Below are positions 7,411-15,008 of a stretch of 64,000 nucleotides of DNA, piece after piece. Source of the DNA: Algoriphagus litoralis. Its GTDB lineage: Bacteria > Bacteroidota > Bacteroidia > Cytophagales > Cyclobacteriaceae. The notes beneath the pieces are model-generated. The model was not told the DNA's origin. It worked only from the letters and a program-made list of their open reading frames with translations, and ran no database searches. Position 1 is the stretch's first letter. Every line of letters starts with the position of its first letter. Made by a program: the position numbers and the translations under genes. The stretch is from positions 1 to 64,000 of the forward strand of contig NZ_QGOL01000017.1 in NCBI RefSeq assembly GCF_003259255.1, in the 5' to 3' direction.

Positions 7411-8166
7411 ATGACAAACGACCACAGCCAGCACGATTTAGAATCCAAACAAGCTATTCTCGAGAACATTGAGAGATATGGTTGCCATTTGGCTTTACTG
7501 GAAGCTGACAGTTATTTACCGGCATTCGTTTATTCCATAGGACTGTTTAAAAAATTTGGTCATCCTGAACTTATTTGCTTTGGCCTCAAGACCGATGTGA
7601 TGGCATCTATCTTAAACATCGCTTGCGATCTTATCAAAAGTGGTGAGACTCTTACCACAAACCGACTTTATTCAGAGTTTTTAGAAGGGTATCAAATTCA
7701 ATTTATTCCAGTTGACAAAGATTTCTACCCAAACTATGTTGGTTATGGAGGCTGGTTTTATGGAAATACTTTTGACTTTCCATTATTGCAACTAGTATGG
7801 CCAGATAAGCAACAGCGATTTCCTTGGGATCAAGACTTTAATTCTAATTGGAAATTCAGCCAGCCCCTACTTGACCGCAACACGGACTTTAAGTTTTATG
7901 AAGAACGAAATTTAGGCGTTTATACTACGAGTCAGGTCCTTGCAGGCGACCCAATTTTGTATGTTTATCATAACCAAAATGGAGATTGGCAATTTCACAG
8001 CGTTTTGGATCCAAGTATTGAAGATGCGAAGCTTGTATGCTTAGAAGAAATCACCAAGCTTGACTCGACTATTAATGAATTGTATCATTTGCAGTTTGGC
8101 TGGTGGGGATGGCGAGACAGTATAGAAGAGGAATGGAAATACGAAAAACGGGAAGAGGAAGAATAA
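7411..8166 (+). CDS. DUF4262 domain-containing protein
   Basis: The protein has 251 residues. Residues about 15-150 match DUF4262: 'IERYGCHLALLEADSYLPAFVYSIGLFKKFGHPELICFGL' followed by 'GYQIQFIPVDKDFYPNYVGYGGWFYG' and 'PLLQLVWPDKQQRFPWD'. A second acidic domain, 160-251, contains 'GDPILYVYHNQNGDWQFHS' and ends in a Glu-rich tail. DUF4262 proteins are cytoplasmic, of unknown function, and often lie in accessory regions near immunity or toxin genes. No toxin partner is identifiable here. Confidence 0.85.
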   Translation: MTNDHSQHDLESKQAILENIERYGCHLALLEADSYLPAFVYSIGLFKKFGHPELICFGLKTDVMASILNIACDLIKSGETLTTNRLYSEFLEGYQIQFIPVDKDFYPNYVGYGGWFYGNTFDFPLLQLVWPDKQQRFPWDQDFNSNWKFSQPLLDRNTDFKFYEERNLGVYTTSQVLAGDPILYVYHNQNGDWQFHSVLDPSIEDAKLVCLEEITKLDSTINELYHLQFGWWGWRDSIEEEWKYEKREEEE

Positions 8167-8284
8167 CCTAGTCTCCCTGATTTTTTTCAAACCAAATTAA
8201 ACGATAACTCCTCCTCGAGAAAATGGCAAATCTCATTGTACAAAAATTTACAATGATCAATCGAATCAATTCCCCGATAGCCCC

Positions 8285-8360
8285 TGCCCGAGCGGAGTTT
8301 GATGTTGGCTTAGCGGAGTTTGAAACTCCTCCTGAGCGTAGTATACTTTTCTTACCCTGA
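8285..8360. repeat. Dispersed repeat, degenerate copy 3
   Basis: Three diverged half-elements (GCGGAGTTTG, GCGGAGTTTG, GCGTAGTAT) occur in a row between the DUF4262 gene and the next lipoprotein gene. A separate small hairpin, CATTGTA/TACAATG, lies at 8234-8255. Confidence 0.5.
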
Positions 8361-8392
8361 CCGCGTAAAAAAAATAAAAACTATAAAATCGA

Positions 8393-9100
8393 ATGAGATA
8401 TATCAACATAATTCTTCTCTTCTTATTGAGTTGTTCTAATAAAAATTCGGGAGAAATGGAATTCACTTCATACAAGCATTTTCTTTATTTCAAGAGTGAT
8501 AGCATTCAAACGGAATATAGTAGAATATATAAAAGGCAGAGAATTTCACATCTCGACTCTATCTGGAAAACAGAAAACATTTTAGACTCAATCTATTTCT
8601 ATGAATCATATCCAATTAACAAGTCGTACTTTAAGAGTACCGACACATTAGATTTTCAAATTGGAGATCATAAAGAAAAAATTGTAGTTGAAAATCAAAA
8701 CAAATACCACTACGAATTAAATGAAACAAACAACACAATTAGCTTCAAAAATATAACATATCCAATACCAATTTTAGGAGAAGAAATTCCACCTCCACCA
8801 GATTCTATTGAGATATTCAATAATTTTGATTATCGAGTATATAACATTGATTCAAAAGAATATAAGATTTACAGTTTTGGTTACTTGGGAATGTGTGACG
8901 ATTGTGATCATGTTGTTTATTTTTCAAAAGAGTTTGGTGAAATCGCGTCTTATTCAATTGATTGGGGTCATTTAGAAATAATCGATTCCATTCCAAACAA
9001 AAACAGTCTTTGGACTTTAAGAAAAATCATAGAAGAATTGAAAAGTGATGATCAATTTTTCCCTATCCCTAAAACCTTTAAAAACTTAGATACAAATTAA
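8393..9100 (+). CDS. Putative lipoprotein, hypothetical (235 aa)
   Basis: A short lipoprotein signal ends 'LLFLLSC', giving Cys14 as the lipidation site. The mature part is polar with no further membrane spans. A notable element near the C-terminal third is 'GMCDDCDHVVYF', a closely spaced Cys pair that could form a disulphide or bind metal. It is followed by 'YSIDWGHLEIID'. I do not recognise the family. It is flanked by repeat copies on both sides and stands as a single-gene unit. Base composition is more AT-rich than the core genes further right. Confidence 0.6.
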   Translation: MRYINIILLFLLSCSNKNSGEMEFTSYKHFLYFKSDSIQTEYSRIYKRQRISHLDSIWKTENILDSIYFYESYPINKSYFKSTDTLDFQIGDHKEKIVVENQNKYHYELNETNNTISFKNITYPIPILGEEIPPPPDSIEIFNNFDYRVYNIDSKEYKIYSFGYLGMCDDCDHVVYFSKEFGEIASYSIDWGHLEIIDSIPNKNSLWTLRKIIEELKSDDQFFPIPKTFKNLDTN

Positions 9101-9114
9101 ATCCAACTATCTTA

Positions 9115-9170
9115 CCTAGGCGTAGTTTGCAAAACTCCTTTATATCAAAATGAATTTGTTATTCTCTAGA
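9115..9170. repeat. Bulged-hairpin dispersed repeat, copy 4
   Basis: CTAGGCGTAGTTTGCAAAA followed by 'TGAATTTGTTATTC', between a gene ending at 9100 and one starting at 9201. The spacing is the same gene-repeat-gene pattern as in the neighbours. Confidence 0.65.
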
Positions 9171-9200
9171 AAATGAGTTTTGTTTCAGCATATCAAACCT

Positions 9201-9479
9201 ATGAAAAAACTGATTTTTAATCCTGTTGGTCTTTTTTGTACATGGGTAATGGTTTGCGTGTTTTTCTGGTTATTCATTCCAATACTGAGTGATGGTTTTC
9301 ATCCTAGCTCCCAAACACAGTTTGTGTTGAGAACATATCTCCTCATTTCATTGGTGTGTGGGTTGTTCTTGATCAGTCTATTGAATATGTTTTTGTTTAA
9401 AGATTGGGTCAGGAGGTTTTGGTTTGTCAATGGATTTTTGACTTTAGTCACTGGAGGAACTATCATTTATTTTTTTTGA
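9201..9479 (+). CDS. Small membrane protein, hypothetical (92 aa)
   Basis: ATG at 9201 gives MKKLIFNPVGLFC and 92 residues. A TTG seven codons upstream is also in frame but less likely. Three hydrophobic helices span residues about 8-28, 42-62 and 72-92, with 'FKDWVRRFW' as a cytoplasmic loop. No recognisable family. It lies between repeat copies at 9115-9170 and 9501-9560. Confidence 0.55.
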   Translation: MKKLIFNPVGLFCTWVMVCVFFWLFIPILSDGFHPSSQTQFVLRTYLLISLVCGLFLISLLNMFLFKDWVRRFWFVNGFLTLVTGGTIIYFF

Positions 9480-9500
9480 AGATTTTCACAATTTGACAAC

Positions 9501-9560
9501 CCTGGCCTGAGCGTAGTTTGCAAAACGCTCGACTATCCAAACTAATTTGTAATTCGATAG
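9501..9560. repeat. Bulged-hairpin dispersed repeat, copy 5
   Basis: GAGCGTAGTTTGCAAAACGCTC followed about 14 bases later by 'CTAATTTGTAATTCG'. The first stem has extended by compensatory change (GAGCG/CGCTC replacing AGGCG/CGCCT), which implies selection for pairing. Confidence 0.7.
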
Positions 9561-9640
9561 ATGAACTCGAATCCAAATTAAATCAATTCAGTATATTCAG
9601 CTATGAATCTATTCCATTGTAAAACCTTCAATTTCAATGC

Positions 9641-10156
9641 ATGTTCCTGACCGGATTAATTAAGCTTTTAATCGGTTTGGCTGGATTGACCAGCACCTTT
9701 ATTCTACTTTTCCTAAGTGCTTTCAAGCGGACGAGAAGCGGCAAACTCAGACTAGCTGGGATAGTGTTTTTTTCTACAGTAGGTCTGATTTTAATAATAA
9801 CAGTGATTGAATTTCAAGTTTACCCCAAGAATCCCAAAGCAGATCAGCTAATTATGTCAGCATACAGAGAAGCTCCTATTGGTGGGATTTGGCTGGCAAT
9901 TTATACCGATCAAACTTGGGAAATTGGCAATTCTTCTCGGGAAATAACTGCAAATGGGACATACGAAATTAAATCAGACACCTTAATTTTGACAGCCGCA
10001 CAAGGCACTTCGATAATTGGAGAAATCGACCAAACATCATTTATAATCCAATCTGAAAGTTTAATTGAAATCAATAATTCCGGCATTTTGTCTCTCGAAA
10101 TTATTTTAAATAACATGAAGGAAACGGCCCCACTTGACACAGCTGAAAGTTTATAA
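9641..10156 (+). CDS. Membrane-anchored hypothetical protein (171 aa)
   Basis: Two N-terminal transmembrane helices (residues about 5-27 and 38-58) are followed by a soluble domain of about 110 residues rich in beta strands ('GGIWLAIYTDQTWEIGN', 'NGTYEIKSDTLILTA', 'EINNSGILSLEIIL'). The layout of helices followed by a lipocalin-like or beta-sandwich domain resembles the gene at 11071-11658, although sequence identity is low. I do not recognise the family. It is preceded by repeat copy 5 and followed after 83 bases by the NERD gene. Confidence 0.6.
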   Translation: MFLTGLIKLLIGLAGLTSTFILLFLSAFKRTRSGKLRLAGIVFFSTVGLILIITVIEFQVYPKNPKADQLIMSAYREAPIGGIWLAIYTDQTWEIGNSSREITANGTYEIKSDTLILTAAQGTSIIGEIDQTSFIIQSESLIEINNSGILSLEIILNNMKETAPLDTAESL

Positions 10157-10239
10157 CCGCATTTTTCTATCCTAGGGAATTTGAAATTCCATTTTTATTT
10201 TGAGCAAAGTTTTTAGATCTCATCTTCCGTCTCCTCTCA

Positions 10240-10938
10240 ATGGATTGGCTAATCATTGTTTTTGGAATTTTGCTTGGATGGTTCACATTCAAGATTTACT
10301 TCTATTGGAGCGATAGAAAGCTTCTTTACAGCGTCACCCAACCAAATAGAGGCAACTCCTCCGAGAGGAAATTGGTCCTGAATATTTTAAAAATGGGCTT
10401 TCCAGCGCATTCAATTTACCATGATTTATATCTGAGTAAAGGAAATGGTTATTATTCTCAGATTGATGTAGTCCTAGCCACCACTGTTGGCTTGATTGTA
10501 TTTGAAGTCAAAAATTACAAAGGCTGGCTATTTGGGACAGGGTTACAGCAAAAATGGACTCAGGTTTTAGCGTATGGAAAACAGAAATACCAGTTTTATA
10601 ATCCCATTCTTCAGAATAAAAACCACATTTTGGAGTTAAGAAAACAATCCGTTCAATTTCAAAACCTTCCGATTTTTTCTGTTGTGGTATTTTTTGGTGA
10701 ATGTGTTTTTAAGGACATTAGCTACATCCCAAAAAACACCTATCTCATCAAAGCATATCGGTTGAAAGAAGCGATTGAAAACATTATCAAAGAAAACCCG
10801 CCTATTGAATACAGAGACGAAGAGGCGTTAATGAGATTCTTAAAAAGTGCTGTGAAAAATGGAGAATTTATTTCCATCCAACACCAACATGAAGAGAACA
10901 TAAAGGAACAAATTGGAAACCATCGAATCTTGGATTGA
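10240..10938 (+). CDS. NERD-domain (nuclease-related) membrane-anchored protein
   Basis: The protein has 232 residues. One N-terminal transmembrane helix (residues about 3-22) is followed by a NERD domain at about 38-150: 'SERKLVLNIL', 'GYYSQIDVVLATTVGLIVFEVKNYKGWLFG' and later 'FYNPILQNKNHILELRK'. The Asp of 'QIDVV' and the Glu-Val-Lys of 'FEVKNY' correspond to the D...ExK core of PD-(D/E)xK nucleases, so catalytic residues look intact. NERD proteins are proposed to act in DNA processing, and several occur in defence loci. Here it stands in an accessory region without an obvious partner. Confidence 0.85.
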   Translation: MDWLIIVFGILLGWFTFKIYFYWSDRKLLYSVTQPNRGNSSERKLVLNILKMGFPAHSIYHDLYLSKGNGYYSQIDVVLATTVGLIVFEVKNYKGWLFGTGLQQKWTQVLAYGKQKYQFYNPILQNKNHILELRKQSVQFQNLPIFSVVVFFGECVFKDISYIPKNTYLIKAYRLKEAIENIIKENPPIEYRDEEALMRFLKSAVKNGEFISIQHQHEENIKEQIGNHRILD

Positions 10939-10950
10939 TTAGCCCCCCCG

Positions 10951-11024
10951 ACTGAGTGTAGTTTGACGCTGGCCTAGGCGTAGTTTGCAATACGCCTTTA
11001 TATCCAAACGAATTTGTAATTCGA
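10951..11024. repeat. Bulged-hairpin dispersed repeat, copy 6
   Basis: Half-element GTGTAGTTTGACGC precedes the full GGCGTAGTTTGCAATACGCC (10978-10997). The perfect CGAATT-TGT-AATTCG hairpin (11009-11023) follows. It lies between the NERD gene and the next membrane-protein gene. Confidence 0.7.
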
Positions 11025-11070
11025 TAAAATAGTAAATTTTCTTTTAAAAGAATTCAATTTTAATTGAACG

Positions 11071-11658
11071 ATGAAATTAAAAACCAAGAAAATAATTTTC
11101 GACTTAATTGCTATAATTTCATGTTCAGTGGTGATTGGATGGATAATTACCGACTTTTTTGGTGGAATGATACTTTGGTTTTTTTCTTATGGTCTTATTT
11201 TATTGCCCTTCCTTCTCCTTTACGTTATTTCTTTTTTTGACACCGTAATTTCATTAGTCTGGAATGGGAGAAAGACAAGTAAACCTAAGCTGCTTGCACA
11301 CTCAGCTGTAATCCTTTTTGTGATTTGGTTTAATCTTTATCATTCGGAGATATTCAAGTCTAAAAAAGTGATGACAGCAACTTTAATTGATGACCTATCT
11401 TCCAATATGTTGATGTTTAGAGAAAATGGAGTGATTGAAAATCATGAAAGTGGGGTGTTTGGCTATTCCGAAATCACTAAATGGAACTATGTAATAAAAG
11501 GTGACTTGATTATTTTTAGTAAAGAATTAGAGGACAGCAATTTTATTCCAGACACCCTTTTACTTGATAAAAATCAGAATGCAATATTTTTTAAAAGGGA
11601 TTCAAAGGGGAATTTTATCACAACTAAAGAATGGTTAAATCATTTCGAAATTCGATGA
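11071..11658 (+). CDS. Membrane-anchored hypothetical protein (195 aa)
   Basis: Three N-terminal hydrophobic helices (about residues 9-30, 35-58 and 72-92) precede a beta-rich domain, 'VMTATLIDDLSSNMLMFRENGVIEN' then 'WNYVIKGDLIIFSKELEDS'. The overall plan resembles the gene at 9641-10156. No catalytic motif is visible, and the family is unknown to me. It is the last complete gene of the repeat-separated run. Its upstream flank is repeat copy 6 and downstream lies decayed sequence. Confidence 0.6.
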   Translation: MKLKTKKIIFDLIAIISCSVVIGWIITDFFGGMILWFFSYGLILLPFLLLYVISFFDTVISLVWNGRKTSKPKLLAHSAVILFVIWFNLYHSEIFKSKKVMTATLIDDLSSNMLMFRENGVIENHESGVFGYSEITKWNYVIKGDLIIFSKELEDSNFIPDTLLLDKNQNAIFFKRDSKGNFITTKEWLNHFEIR

Positions 11659-11743
11659 CCATAAGCTGTGTCTGGGTGATTCCCCTTCCTTAGCGTTGTT
11701 CTTTTTTGTCTAGATCAGAAACCAAAAGAGCTCTGGCTTTTAT

Positions 11744-11968
11744 CTATTTCCCCACCATCCTCATCAACATTTCCACTTTCTCTTTCTCAGATTCGAGTAG
11801 CCTTTCCATCAAAGCAACTTAATCTTCAAAAAGCTGAACTACTTTATCTAGTGGATTGAAGTTGGGGTTTTGATTGTAAATAAATCCTGTAGCACTATCG
11901 TTGGTTGTGAAGGTGTTGGAAATGATATTTACAGCGATTTCCTCCTCAAAATTCTTAATCGCCTCCCA
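11744..11968 (-). pseudogene. C-terminal remnant of an XRE-type HTH regulator
   Basis: The reverse strand reads 'WEAIKNFEEEIAVNIISNT', then 'FNPLDKVVQLFED', an in-frame TAA, then 'VALMERLLESEKEKVEMLMRM' and a stop. This matches the C-terminal region of Bacteroidota XRE-family regulators, in which 'P..K..QLYE.KI.LLE.LL' precedes a coiled coil. The DNA-binding N-terminus is missing: the frame runs straight into a copy of the dispersed repeat at 11970. It is therefore truncated and also carries an internal stop. Confidence 0.6.
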
Positions 11969-11969
11969 T

Positions 11970-12455
11970 GAGCGTAGTTTACTTGTTTCCCCCGCCTGGG
12001 CGTAGTTTGACGTTGGACTAGCTCCCCTCTAGGCGTAGTCTACTCTTTTCTCGTTTAGTGACCAAATGAGCGCTGACCTAGGCGTAGTTTGTAAAACGCC
12101 TGTAAATCAAAACGAATTTGTAATTCGCAAGAAAACGATCATCCAAGAAATATTTTGCCAATTAGAAATTGGTAAGAATATTAGGGTGTTTTGCAAACTA
12201 CACCCAGCGGCCCGAGGAACTTCAAAGCAATTGCAAGTATCGGTTTTTGCATTTTGAAGAGGTGAAACTTCCCTGAGCGTAGTTTACTTGTTTCCCCACT
12301 GAGTGTAGTTTGACGCTGGACTAAGCATCGTTTTCATAACGCCTTTCTATCCTACCGAATTTGCAATTCCCTTGAGGAGGTAGAGTGGATAAAGTCCCGC
12401 CAATTAGAAATTGGTTGGCACAGTAGGGAGTTTGCTAAAATTCACCCAGCTTTTT
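11970..12455. repeat. Dense cluster of dispersed repeats, including an inverted pair
   Basis: Direct half-elements occur at 11971, 12000 and 12031, and a full copy with both hairpins at 12080-12128. An inverted copy, TTTTGCAAACTACACCC, lies at 12188-12206. Further diverged copies run from 12274 to 12370. Two copies of 'CCAATTAGAAATTGG' lie near 12160 and 12400, each followed by a similar 'TTTGC...CACCCAGC' segment. The direct plus inverted arrangement resembles a BIME. No protein-coding gene is supported here. Confidence 0.65.
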
Positions 12456-12586
12456 GGCTTTTGAAAAAGGTATTTTGGAGAACTTTTTTACTTTGGACCG
12501 GGTGAAAAATTATCCACCAAACCGCTCAGCGAAGCACTCAGTTTTTCAATCCGTTTTGTGTATTATTGAGGCAAAATAAGGTGCCT

Positions 12587-13873
12587 ATGCGAGTTTTTAT
12601 GCTGCTTTCCCTTCTGGGATTTTTATTTCTGACTCCTGGCTATGGTCAGGACTTTTTGAATCTGAATGATACCACTTTGGTGGAAAGAAATCAGGCCCCT
12701 ACAGCAGCTGATCCGGTGATGGCCAAAAAGTGGAATCAGATCAATACCAAATTCTTCAACCTGAATTTTGGACTCGCATTTCTCTTAGATCACAATGTGG
12801 CGAGTCAGAATACCAATAGCATCTCTCAGGTAGGTGAAATAGGGCCAAGTACCGAATTCAGAGGTCAGCGATTTATGGTCTCTGGCAATCTCCTGTTTTT
12901 TAAACATCCCTGGCGATACATGGTCAGTGCCAATTACAATGGTATGGATGCCCCGCAGGATGGCAAATCATTCAGCTTTATTGACTGGAATTTTGAAATT
13001 CCCTTTGGGAAAAAAGGAGGTTGGATCACCATAGGAAAACAGAAAGAGGGTGTAGGACATGAATATGTGGCACCGGGTACACAGCTGTTCTTTACCGAAC
13101 GGGGCACGGCAGTTCCGGCATTTGTCCGACAGCGAAACATCGGAATCCGATACTCCAACAGTATTCTGCAGCAGCGGGCCACTTATACTGTCGGCCTTTT
13201 CAACAATTACTGGGAAACGGGAAAATCCTTCCGTGAAAATGGCTCTCAGATGGTCCTGCGAGTCACCGGCTTGCCTGCTTACACCTCCGATTCAGAGCTT
13301 CTCCATGTGGGCATAGGATGGCGTTACACCGGTGCCACTGAAGGTAAATTGAGCTATAAGGCAAAGCCTGAAGTCAATACTGCACCAAGTTTCCTTAATA
13401 CCGAATCCCTACTGGCTACCTCGGCGAATACCCTGATGCTGGAGACGATCAAAGTAAGTGGACCTTTCAGCTTCGTAGCGGAGTATATGGCCAATTTCAT
13501 CAACGGAAGTGACAGCAGAAATCAAACGCTTAACTATTGGCAAGTCGGCGGAAGCTGGTTTATCACCGGCGAAAGCCGAAAATACAACCGCAATAATGGA
13601 AATCTGGGGAAGCTGATCCCCAATAGGAATTTCACTTTACTGAAAAAAGGCGGAGGTCCGGGAGCTTTTGAAGTGGGTGCTCGGTACACGCACTCTGACT
13701 TCAGTCTTCCGACCATAGACGGGGGACAGCATGGACGCTTGACGGCGGCCTTAAGCTGGTACCCCAATGCGCATTTCCGCTATGTGGTCTCCTATGGCAG
13801 CAGTAAATTGGATAAAGAATCTATCAGAGGCAACACGAATTTCTGGCAATTTCGGGCGCAATTTGAGTTGTAA
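12587..13873 (+). CDS. Outer-membrane porin, phosphate-selective porin O/P type
   Basis: ATG at 12587 gives a signal peptide ending 'LTPGYGQ'. An in-frame TTG seven codons upstream is less likely. The mature protein, about 405 residues, consists of alternating beta strands with aromatic girdle residues and ends in a C-terminal aromatic strand ('FWQFRAQFEL'). 'GWITIGKQKEGVGHEYVAPGTQLFFTERGT' and 'RNIGIRYSNSI' fit the porin O/P family, whose members form trimeric outer-membrane channels for phosphate or other anions. Substrate cannot be read from the sequence. No phosphate genes lie nearby, and the gene is monocistronic. Confidence 0.8.
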   Translation: MRVFMLLSLLGFLFLTPGYGQDFLNLNDTTLVERNQAPTAADPVMAKKWNQINTKFFNLNFGLAFLLDHNVASQNTNSISQVGEIGPSTEFRGQRFMVSGNLLFFKHPWRYMVSANYNGMDAPQDGKSFSFIDWNFEIPFGKKGGWITIGKQKEGVGHEYVAPGTQLFFTERGTAVPAFVRQRNIGIRYSNSILQQRATYTVGLFNNYWETGKSFRENGSQMVLRVTGLPAYTSDSELLHVGIGWRYTGATEGKLSYKAKPEVNTAPSFLNTESLLATSANTLMLETIKVSGPFSFVAEYMANFINGSDSRNQTLNYWQVGGSWFITGESRKYNRNNGNLGKLIPNRNFTLLKKGGGPGAFEVGARYTHSDFSLPTIDGGQHGRLTAALSWYPNAHFRYVVSYGSSKLDKESIRGNTNFWQFRAQFEL

Positions 13874-13894
13874 TGTAGCCTCTGCCCGGTTTGA

Positions 13895-14083
13895 CTACAC
13901 TCCAAAATTGAAATAACCCTGCTTCCGGTACCAATCCCGGCTAGCCACTTCCCAATCAATCCCCGCGAGGTCCTTTGGACTGGGGGAATCCTTCCTTGCT
14001 TCCAACAAGAAAGTACAGGTTGAAAAGTCGGATATCAACCAAGTCAACAGCTTTTGACTGGAGGATTGCAAGCACCTTGTGAT
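13895..14083 (-). pseudogene. Possible C-terminal gene remnant (unknown)
   Basis: A 62-codon reverse frame without a good start reads '...SQKLLTWLISDFSTCTFLLEARKD', then 'PKDLAGIDWEVASRDWYRKQGYFNFGV' and a stop. Composition and the W/Y-rich end look protein-like, and an upstream in-frame TAA cuts it off from any N-terminus. I do not recognise the parent family. The other frames of 13874-14347 show nothing convincing. Confidence 0.3.
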
Positions 14084-14347
14084 TTAAACTTATTCTGGCA
14101 ATCGATTTTAATTCAAAAAAGAAACTGCTCGTTGGGCAAAAAACAATATAATTTTTCACAGAAACAGGTTATCGAATTATCTGTTTATGGTTTCACTTTT
14201 TGAAAATTGAGGATTTGGTCTTTTTTCTAGCTTATCATTTATCGAAAATGGGTAACCTATTATCCAGAAGCCTAGATCCCATCAGTACCCAAATCTGTGA
14301 TTGCCTAAGTGGAATTTAAAATCTACCCCAGAGCAGCCTTTCCCCCT

Positions 14348-14821
14348 TTACTTCACATACGTTATACTCACCACCTTCCAAAGCACCTGCATGGTAGGCG
14401 TCTGGACGAGGGCCTCATCGCCTACCTGCTTTTTCAGAAGCGCCTGAGCCATCGGAGAATCGATCGAGATGTAGTCTCTGCGTTCAAAAATCTCCTCGCC
14501 TCCCACGATTCGGAATCGGATCTTCATTCCTTTGGTATTCTGAATCTCAACCCAAGCTCCAAACATCACTTTCCCCTCCTGAAATGGTGAATAGGGAATC
14601 ACCTTCAGGTCATCGACGCATTTCCGCAAGTAATGAACCCGCTTGTCTATTTCCCGGAGGCGTTTTTTGTTGTAATGATAGTCGGCATTTTCTGAGCGGT
14701 CACCCAAACTTGCCGCCCAAGCAACTTTCTGCGTGGTCTCAGGACGCTCCACACGCCAAAGGTGGTCCAGTTCGGCCTTAAGCTTTTCCAACCCCTCAGG
14801 AGTAATCCACATGGTTTTCAT
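14348..14821 (-). CDS. greB: Transcription elongation factor GreB
   Basis: The 157-residue protein has the GreB layout. It has an N-terminal coiled coil with 'LKAELDHLWRVERPETTQKVAWAASLGDRSENADYHYNKKRLREIDKRV', whose tip 'GDRSENADY' holds the acidic residues that enter the RNA polymerase secondary channel. A C-terminal FKBP-like domain contains 'FGAWVEIQN', 'RFRIVGGEE', 'ISIDSPMAQALLKKQVGDEA'. 'LWRVERPE' and 'KKRLREID' point to GreB rather than GreA. The role is rescue of backtracked polymerase by stimulated transcript cleavage. It is a single gene with a low-complexity repeat upstream. Confidence 0.93.
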   Translation of the reverse strand: MKTMWITPEGLEKLKAELDHLWRVERPETTQKVAWAASLGDRSENADYHYNKKRLREIDKRVHYLRKCVDDLKVIPYSPFQEGKVMFGAWVEIQNTKGMKIRFRIVGGEEIFERRDYISIDSPMAQALLKKQVGDEALVQTPTMQVLWKVVSITYVK

Positions 14822-14848
14822 TTCGGCAATTCAGTTTTTGAGCAATTA

Positions 14849-14932
14849 AGATTAAGGATTCGATATTCGAGATTCGATATTCGATATTCAAGATTGAAAG
14901 ATTAGAAAATTGAAAGATTGCAAGATTGCACA
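14849..14932. repeat. Low-complexity tandem repeat upstream of greB
   Basis: About six variants of 'GATTCGATATTC' grade into 'GAAAGATT' units, in the leader/promoter region of greB (reverse strand). Copy-number changes here could alter spacing in the promoter. Confidence 0.6.
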
Positions 14933-15008
14933 TTTCCTAAATGAAGTTTTCTTAGATGATTTAATGCCTTAGTGGCCTAATAAAATTCCAGGCTAGAAAA
15001 TCCACTCT

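Noticed and set aside
12066..12257. Plus-strand 63-codon frame
   Set aside because: It is a translation of the dispersed repeat and its inverted partner.
4919..12455. Classical integron gene-cassette array
   Set aside because: The layout is similar, but the repeats lack the RYYYAAC/GTTRRRY core sites and no integron integrase is present. Kept only as a cassette-like observation.
4919..12455. CRISPR array
   Set aside because: Repeat copies are irregularly spaced, diverged and separated by whole genes. No spacers and no cas genes.
13956..14159. Reverse 67-codon frame with ATG
   Set aside because: The alternative frame at 13895-14083 is more protein-like. Neither is a convincing intact gene.
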